DNA from: Symsagittifera roscoffensis
Lineage: Eukaryota > Xenacoelomorpha > Acoela > Convolutidae
Direction: 5' to 3'
DNA length: 64,000 bases
Assembly: GCF_963678635.1 (NCBI RefSeq)
Contig: NC_087064.1
Span: 74,277,465 to 74,341,464, forward strand
Notes under the pieces: generated by a model
The model's database searches: none
The model's input: only the letters and a program-made list of their open reading frames with translations
What the model was told of the DNA's origin: nothing
Position numbers and translations under genes: made by a program
In this document: positions 34,601-43,600 of the stretch, piece after piece
Position numbering within the stretch: the stretch's first letter is position 1
Layout: each line of letters opens with the position of its first letter

Positions 34601-37600
34601 ATGATTACAGAGGTGCACCAAGAGGGACACTTTTATAGACTGAGTACTGGCCGAGCCGCCCACTACGAAAACATCAAGCCACACAATCCATCGACAGAAG
34701 ACTGGTGTATACCTGCAGACATGGAAGAAGGGGATTATCTAATGATGGATCCTGCTTGTGAGGTCAATGAAAAAGGCACCAGGGAGAAGAACGATGGAAA
34801 CGAAATCGTAGAGGAAGGTACGGATACACCGCTGGACCTGGATCCAAACGAAAAGATCGAAGCGGACGATGAAACCTTACCCTACGCAGAAGAGGATTGG
34901 CAGGATCCCGAACAGACAGAGGTTCCCAAGAACTTGGAACCAGATCTTCCGTTCACGATGCGGACTCGTCAGAAGGACGGGACGAGACCAAGAAAGAAAT
35001 ACAATCCTTACGGTGACGACTTTGTAGTGGATAGGATAGATCTAAAGAAAATAGTGGAGGAAGTAGTGGGTTTAGAGGAAATAACCGTGTCACAAGACAT
35101 TGACATAGTCGATGATCACAACGATGAGTGGGTTGACGACTGGTCGAAACCCGAGGTAGAATTCGACGATGAGCAACAGCAGTCAAATGAACAAGACCTG
35201 ACGAACCTGCGTGTCTTAGAGTGGCTGAACGAAATGACATCAGACCCTAAAAAGACCAGCGTTACGATTCAAGACGTAGATCGTGAAAGCGCGAAATACA
35301 TTAAGACCGAACGAGATGATCCTTCCTGGGCTGCCCAGGAAGGACAACTTCTCATTCCAGCTTCTAACCTTGACTTGATATCCGGTATGCGATCGACGGG
35401 GACGCCGATGGATATTTTTGTCCGGGGAGTGGGGGTAGGACTTACCCACACTGAAAACCTGATAATAAAAAAATTGAGAATAGCAAGAGAAACAGGAGAG
35501 TTAGAAGCAGAAACAGGCGAAGAACCTAAGAAACCTGACATAGGCAGGGTGGTTGAGTCATATTTTAACTTACCAAATGAATATTCAAGTAACATAATAC
35601 TAACAGACAGTGATTTCATACTCACAAACAGAACATGTGCGATAACAATCACCGCAGACATGAGTTTTAGGACAGCGTTAGCGGCAGACTTTAAGAGAGA
35701 ATACAAAAACGTGGAATTCCTTTGGAAGCAAAGACCAGGGATAGGGGGCGTAGCAGCCTTACCTCCGGCGGTGTCGCAGATACCGGGAAAGTACTTATGC
35801 TTCTTGGTAACGAGGGCGACGGAGAAGCAGCACGTGGACCCAGAAAACCTAGTCTTGTCTTTGACGAAGCTGAGGGACTTCCTGGTAGAAATGGACGTGA
35901 AGGAGCTCTCGCTTCCAGTGTATGATCCAAACAGAGGAAGACTGCATCCTCGGGAATTGTACGCGCTTGTACACGTAATATTCTCTGATACGAACATACA
36001 AGTATATCTACACAAGAAATATTACTTAAGTATAGGCTGAGTGATGTGCGAGAGAGTGTTAGGCCAAAGACTAAGTTGTATGTAATGTGTGATATGTATG
36101 TTATGTTATGTTATGTTATGTGTTAGGTTATTAAGATCATGGGTAAGTAGGGGTTAGTGACCATGAACAACTAAATGACGATCTTGGGAATCGATCCAAA
36201 GTTTGGACTGTCCAATTTTAGGTCGAATTCCAAAATTTTAGAAACCAATTGATTTTAATAAATTTTAGGATAAATATCTTTTTATCTGAACTGTCTTTAA
36301 GCAAATTTTAACGATATATGTTAAGAAAACTGACAAGTGTGACATTCGTGATTTCTTTTCTAGATCCTGATTGATCGTTTAAATTACTCACTTGAGTCAA
36401 ATTATCAAATTGAATCAAATCAAACTTGGAAAGAACAGTATGGACAATTTCAACCTGGATGAATTGATGGACCTGGCAGAGGCATATGTAGGACCGATGG
36501 TAGATGCGATCTATCGTCGGCTGATCGAACGAGACTTCGCTCTGGAGGACCCAGAGGTGGTCATGTTGCTGACCGCCCTGATCAACATCTTGGGGCACGA
36601 CAACCGTGGGGACCGCCCCACGGAAGTCCTGTTGATGGCAGCATATGGAGAAAGAGGAGTACTAGACCGCCCAAACATGAGAGTGATGAGTTGGAGAAAC
36701 GGGGCTCTCTCAGGGAGTGACTTGGCGAATGAGCCTGGGTTGGGAAGTTCTAGGACTTACCAACCAGGTGAGATGCCAATGCCCTCTAAGCCTAAACCTG
36801 GGTTGACGAGAATGCATCAGGAGATGAACAGCGAGGCGACCTCGTCTGGTTCACCACTGAGAGGAGCTGTGCCACCAAAAAGGGCGAAAGTAACACAGAA
36901 GGTTCAGACGAACCAAACCATACAAGATCTGGACGAGATGAACGATCAGCTGAGAAGTACGAAGAAGGAGCTGGACGAGATGACCAGAAGCATGCTCCAG
37001 ATGGAGGAAGATCGGGACATGTGGAGAAAGTTGTTTGAAGACTGCAACAAAAGCAGGGTCAAGAGATCGAACGCTTAAGGCAGGAATACAAAGAGCGAAC
37101 GGAGCAGGTGGCGTTGACAACGGCCGTGGAGAAAGTGATACCTGCAAGGGATATTCCTCGTGGGCAGCCCCGATGGAGCTCTTGACACCTCGAGAAATGA
37201 GTCAAACAACGGAGACACGGCTTCCAGCAGAGGCAGAGACGAATCGAGTAACAATCCCGGATCCTAGTGACACCTTGGGTGATCCCGTCGTAGAGCAGAC
37301 AGTGAGGAAGCTGATAGAGACAGCTGGACGACTGGTCGCTAACAAGAATGCGCCAGGTTCCGGGGTGACTGCACCCTATGGAACGATTGACGATATGGGC
37401 AGAGTACAACTCTCCCAGACCGTGATCAGACAAGGGATAAGTAATGTGACACCACTCATGGGGAGCTCGAGAATCCCAGAGAGGAAAGTACGAAAGATGC
37501 CAGCGAAGAAAGTGTCTCGTATAATAGACGTGCAGAAGAATAATCAATTGAAGTATAATTTCACGGGAGTTCCGGAGACAGATCCGAGGGCCTGCTTCAA

Positions 37601-40600
37601 TCGAGCTACCTGGAGCCCGGCTGTGAACCTGCAGCAACCACCACTCGGGACATCTCACCTGATATTGGGAGACAGTTTAGTCAGAGTGCTGTCGAATTTG
37701 AGGACCTCGTGGGTCACCACGGTGACGGCCTTTGGAGGCGAGACAATAGCCCAATTATATCGGATGGTGGAACTGATGAATCCAGGGAAGATTCCCAATG
37801 TGATGATCTTAGTTGGGACGAATGATATCTCCAGAGGATCAGACGAGCAGGAAGCACTGTGGGAGTCAATGATGGTGTGTTTGTTCACTACCCTCTGGCA
37901 GAAGTTCAGTTGCGCGGTACTGACCGTTTGCACTGTGCCAATGAATACGAGAAGCCTGACAGCATCAGGAAGGAGACGCCGACGAGAGAACAATTGCGGA
38001 AATTAGATTGTCTAAAAGATTTAGATCTTTTTGAGACAATGTGCAAAGTTCTAAACATTCCGATGGAAGTGAAGAAGATATGGGCGAGAAAACGATTGAT
38101 GCCATGGTTCAGAGCCAACATGACTGCATGGTTGTACGAGTATGCGAAAAAGCATATGTCGAAGCACGGCAGGGTGTACAGTGAATATCAGCTGGACATT
38201 GGGGCAGGAGCTTTCAAGCGAGCTCTCGTGACTCATCGGAATGCAGTGACCACCGCCGTGAAAAGAATTTCCAGGACGAGTGAGCGTGGTGGAAATGAGA
38301 AGGCAGAGATGCTGAAAGAAGATTTGGAGAGAAACGTGACGTTGTGTCTCCACAACAGTTTCTGCAGAAACAGAGAATCCAACGTGGATCCCCTACCTTG
38401 CTGTAAACAGAGGGTAGAAGAGCAGAAGTGTTGGAGGACGGCTTCCAACAGCGTCAGGATAGCCAACGATGTGCTACAAGACACGGAAACCGAAAGTGCG
38501 GAGTCAGTATCACAGGAGGAAGAAATGGAACATTGATGAATGGTCGAGAAAACAAGAGGCAACAAGAAAGAAAATTAGAAGAATTTAGAAGTCTTAGAAC
38601 TTCTAAACGACGAAAAAAGAAGAGAACAAAGGAGTGATGAAGAAAAGTTAAAACTCAGTATTGTTTTATGTGTGTGAAAAACTCAAGTGAGAAACCAAGC
38701 AACCAAGTTGTAATTGAAAACTGAAACATTTAGTTGAGTTTTGAAATTGTTGCATTTGTAAATTTGCATTTTGATTTTAGCAGAAGTGGCTTTAGAGACA
38801 CTCACTTATTATATATTTAGAAAGGCTTGAGGGAAGAGTATATTTAAATATTCCAGCCTGCATGATTGTTTTTAATCACTTAGGAAGACTGATCATTTTG
38901 TGGTGACGTGGAAGGCTTGAGTAATCTCTCGAAGAGGGAGATTGTTTCATTGTTCTTTCTAACCACAGAATTTCTTAGTTTTAATATTCAGGACAATAAC
39001 AAGCAAGATTTCCGAAGGGAAGAAGCATAGTAGGATAATTTTAGCTTGTTGGTTGGCAGGACTGTCCTGCAAGCCAACACCTTTTAAATCTAAGAGAAAA
39101 AGTTTTAATCGGGACATTGACACTGGGAGTCAGAAAATATGTTTTATCTTAGGTTGTATCCTCAATGTGCAGATTAATGAGAGAATTTGAAGGCTATAAT
39201 GATGTAGTATGATGCCATTTATATTCTGCAGTGAGTCGATGTGACGTGGATAAAAGTAATTTCGTGCATTTTGTAAATTCTGTTCGATGACACTGCCGAT
39301 TTTATGAACATTGCGCGATTCAATGAGGACATTGACCGGACTGTCCGGGGAGTATGTGACATTCGACCAGAATGGCCAAAATGCAATTTGTGCAGAATTC
39401 GGAATTTTAGCAGTAAGCCTTCCGGATTGGTGGTTTTTAAGAACTAAGAGCGTTATTGGAACGTTTGGCCAGACGGTGAGGGCTGGAATATTCTAGTATT
39501 TTAAAATTTCAAAAATTCGAATGATGACGTCACATTTCTGAGAAATGCTGAAACGGCCATTTTAACAAAAAACGAGAGAGAAAACACAACAACAACATTA
39601 GTTGCGCTGACGATAGCAACGACAATCGTGATTGAAAAACAGCAGCAGATTGCAGAGAACGTTCCGAGTTGCAACTATTGTGCTGCTACAATAGTTGCAA
39701 GGCCGTTGCGAACAACGGTGAAGGGTAAGAGACAGCCTTCCGGATTAGGAGGAAATCAAGATTAACGAGCTTGATTCAGCGGATTCGTCAATCCGGAAGG
39801 GTAAAGGAACTAGAACTTTTATCCTGTTGCATAAACTTTTAGCTTCCTGTCATGTCCTGACTTGAATTTAATTAATATCTAGATTCATTTTGATAAGGAT
39901 GAGAAGCTAGGAGTTGGGGGAAAGGGTTGATCCATCTTCGATGGAGATGATGATTTTTATCTACTGAACAAAAACAATAGTAATATAATAAGTAGTAACC
40001 CTGTTTTTAGGAGTGACCTCGTGGTCTGGGGATACTGAGACCCAGCCATGAGCTCACTATTTGCATGTAATTAAGTTAATTTGAGCGTTGTGGTCGAAGC
40101 CGGAGAACAGTAACGTTTTTGTCGACCCGATGTTAGAAAGACCACCGAAAAGTACTGGCTTGGTAGAGACGGTGAAAAGCATGCAAAGCTCTGTTTAGAC
40201 GTTAGCCAGTCGTCTTAAGACTTAGTTTTTTTATCCGTCGATATGTATCTTCCGGGCGAATGTTACAATTTTTATTTATAACACAATAAATTCAAAGCAA
40301 ATGCTGACATTTATTTAGAAATACGTTGCGCGAGTGGGTAGCCGGGCTCATCTGATTTTGAAGGTAATTTTTTGATAGCCGACCCCAAGAAAACAGGCGC
40401 TCGGCGTCTACGTTAGATGAGACAGCCGTCCAGGACATTCAAAATATCAAATCCTGTTGATTGCTGCTCGCGATCCTTGAAACTCTTGTAACTGGATTCC
40501 GGGTTGGTATATCCATGCTCAGCGCCGTCAATATTAGGCACCATCTTGTGTCGGATGTAATCATGAAATTCTCCGTCTGCGTAAAGCAGTGCTTTTGCAA

Positions 40601-43600
40601 TCATATTAGGTGAAATCCATGTCCCATACGCTTTTTATCGCTTTTCCAAGTGGGTTTCTTGGAGCTGAAGCTGATCTGTGTATCAGAAACTTAAGAATAC
40701 TAACAGCTGTGCCGGTCATTTACCACACAGTTATCACCAAAACAAAAAAAGCTAGTTTAAAACTGCCTTCTAAAAAATCAAGCAAAGAAATCAAAAGAAG
40801 ATAGAGCGCTCCGTGAACGCGAAAAATTAAGGTGACCGAAATTAAGGTGAAAACTGAAAAGGTGTAATTAAGGAACTTAAGGTGAAAATTATAATGACCG
40901 ACCGAGCGAAAGCTGACAAGATATTAGAATTTAAAATTTCAAGTATCGTTTCTAACAAAAATTGCGATAAATCCAGATCGAGTATCGGTATCGAAGTATC
41001 GGAGACAAAAAAGTATCGGTATCGAGTATCGATATATCGATGTATCGAACGATACTATTGATATAGTATCGTGCTCCCTGGTCACGACTTGTTCTTTTTC
41101 TAAGGATGAGACAGCTCTACTCTGGTTCGATTTATACGGCGAAATTGCGAATAGCAATTTCACACTCCTAGATTTTGAAGTACTTTCCCGCGATTGTAGT
41201 TCGATTCTTCTGATGTTATTTTCTTGTGCTTTCAGTTGTCGCGAGAAACTCGAGCATGACATGCTCAATTCGAATTTTTGAAAAATTGCGTTTCACCCCA
41301 AAATCAAGACTGAGCATTGCTCAAGGTCAAACTTCCAAATATGACCGACTGGCAGAAAAATAATTTTAATTAATTTGTCTGGAAGTTTCTGAGTCATAAT
41401 TTCGATTTAGACATGTACGTTTTAAATAAACAATAAAAAATATTTGGTACTAAAATTTCAGTGTTAATTCCCTGCTCCTACACTCAACGCGCGTGTTCAA
41501 GCCCGGTTGCTTTCCTGAAATTTATTGCCTCTAGTGTTAACAGTTTTGTTTGGTTGTTCGACCTATCTATAGTTTCCCAACTATTATCTGCGCTATTTCC
41601 CTGAAGACTGCATTGCTAAAGGTGGAGGCCTACTGGTGAGTCTGCTTTGTTATGTTCCTCAATTCTAGTGGTCAAAGGTCGAACAGTTTGTCCAACATAG
41701 GTGGAAGTTCATCCACTACATGATAGTTTATTAACCACTCCTGACGTGAGGTCAATTAAAAAAGCTGACTTCAGCGATGGTAAACAAGATTCTAGCTTTC
41801 TTGTGCTGAAAACCAGTTGAATTTTGGTTGAATTTCGTAAACTGCTTGCAAAATATTGGTTTTGGTTATCTCTATATTCCACCATCAGCATTGGAGGCTT
41901 GACATCTTTTGGTGATTGAGTTGAAGAACTCTTCTCCTTATCCAGGAGCTTGCCTTTACCCTCGATGATTTTGCCCAGGGCGTCTGCTGCTACCTTTGCG
42001 GACCAATTTTCAGGGTACTGATTTGTCCGCCATTAGTTTTGATAGCCGTATCAAATAGCTCCCAATGAGATGTACCCCTGAACACTCTATGTACAGTGCC
42101 TTGGATAACACTACGCTTATACTGAGTTGGGGCGCAGTTTTTATAGTTCAGTATAGTCCCAGTATCTGTTGACTTTTGATACCAATTGCAGGTTACAAAC
42201 CAATCCTACGATACAATTATGTTCAAATCCAGGTTGGCAAATTGCCCTCTGAATTAGTTTCCTCTAGAGTGAACTGCAGATTTGGCCGAAGAGAACTGGC
42301 GGCATTGAGAATACAACTCGGCTCACTTTTAACTGTTCTAACAATGTCATCCACATACTTGAGGAACAGTTTTACATGTGGATTATCCTTCTCCTTGTTT
42401 ATAGCTCGACAGCAGTTTTCACAATACCATACTATCTCTGATTTTCATCCGCATACATCATCGGATATTTTTCCGCATTTTAAATAACACCTGTTTCGGC
42501 AACTCTCAAAATCAACCCCCATGATCTATATGTTACTTTCCTGCTGCAACTTGGGCACAGACCGTTTTCGTCATTCATTGGCTGTATCTCCGTTCCCATC
42601 GGTTTTTCATGTCTCAGGAAAAACTCGTACTCTTTCAGCCATTGGTTTTGCAAGAATTACGGCGAGGGAAGGGCCCATTGCTAGACCCTCAACTTGCACA
42701 TACAATCACAATTGTAATATACTTTTGAAATCATCACAATTGAAATATACTTTGCTGACCGCTCCCTACTTTTATCATTATACGCGCCGCGTACACAGGC
42801 AGCGTTTGCAAGCTTTATTGCGAGGGAGGTTCTCTGCCTAAGAAAAATACCTGCCCCGGATTCCTCGGTACACGTAGTGACAGACAGAGCTTATTTTATT
42901 TCTGAAAATTCGTTTTCCGGATCTTCTTCATGAATCAAACCAAAATTTTAAAGCGTCAAGATATGTTCTCTCATAGCCAACTGTTGACAGTTGGAAAGAG
43001 TAATGAACGAGAGTAAACAGAAAAATATTACTAACTCCGTTGAAAAAAATCGCGACGTTCGAACTTGAAGAGAAAAAAAGATGCCATTTAAGTTTTTTGA
43101 GTTTCTAGAACAATTTGAGCTCTTTTGATAACAATGACCGAACCTAAAAAAATTGAATGAGGAAGTTAATTTTTTAAGCCGCTGGAAATCTAAATTCAAA
43201 TTCCACTTTAAAAACTAAAAATTATTCTTGTTTTTTGCGCCATTTGCACATTCGTATTTGGAGAATGCTATTTAAGTAACTTTCAGCAGATGAATTTCAA
43301 TTGATTTCACAAAGTGCAAATAAAGCTAAGTAAATTCAAAAATAATTTTTTTTGACTAAATGAACAACTGCAGTTTTTGGAACATTTGATGACTTTTTCC
43401 TGAAAGCCATAAAAATAAAATCACCGAGACCTACGCCTTTCACAACATTCATTACTAATAATCAAAGTGCTCCAAACTAAAAACTTTGCTTAAGGTAGTT
43501 TTCGGTCTGACTGCTGAGATTGGAAAGCCGGGTGAAGCTAGTAGGCAATCGGAAACAAAACACCCAAGCCACTTAGGCTTCCGGGAGAAGTTGCTTTTGT

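Larger units (their letters stand above)
22527..40267 (+). mobile_element. Giant Ty3-type LTR retroelement, full length (17.7 kb)
   Basis: Two 913-bp LTRs (TGTGACATTCG...CGAATGTTACA) enclose a 15.9-kb interior. In order it holds a leader, gag with two zinc knuckles, protease, RT-RNase H, integrase with GPF module and a C-terminal macro-like domain, then a third ORF with SGNH-hydrolase motifs. I counted only about five differences between the LTRs, so insertion was recent. Several frames are broken (stops at 27397 and 30223, a rearranged protease site, frameshifts near 31050, 32800 and 37050, and a 2.5-kb deletion near 37974), so this copy is not autonomous as read. The direct repeat at the ends is only ATT. 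Confidence 0.95.
21641..41080 (-). mobile_element. hAT transposon, split to 19.4 kb by nested insertions
   Basis: The 8-bp GTCACGAC flanks both ends (21633-21640 and 41081-41088). The left end reads CAGCGACTTCGATAC; the right end, on the other strand, reads CAGGGAGCACGATAC, with shared CAG..GA and CGATAC. Both subterminal regions are packed with TATCGG-like words (21650-21780 and 40975-41070), as is usual for hAT transposase-binding arrays. Inside the right arm is a minus-strand hATC remnant. The LINE and the giant Ty3 element lie within it. Confidence 0.85.

Noticed and set aside
35269-36015. Long minus-strand ORF (248 codons) opposite the macro-like region
   Set aside because: It is the antisense shadow of the integrase/macro frame, and the same shadow appears opposite the reverse copy. 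It is Ser/Cys-rich with no domain.
32864-36040. TTG at 32864 as a true start of a separate integrase protein
   Set aside because: The same frame is open further upstream and contains the SGE repeat, so the start is only formal. A fused Pol reached by a one-base shift is more likely.
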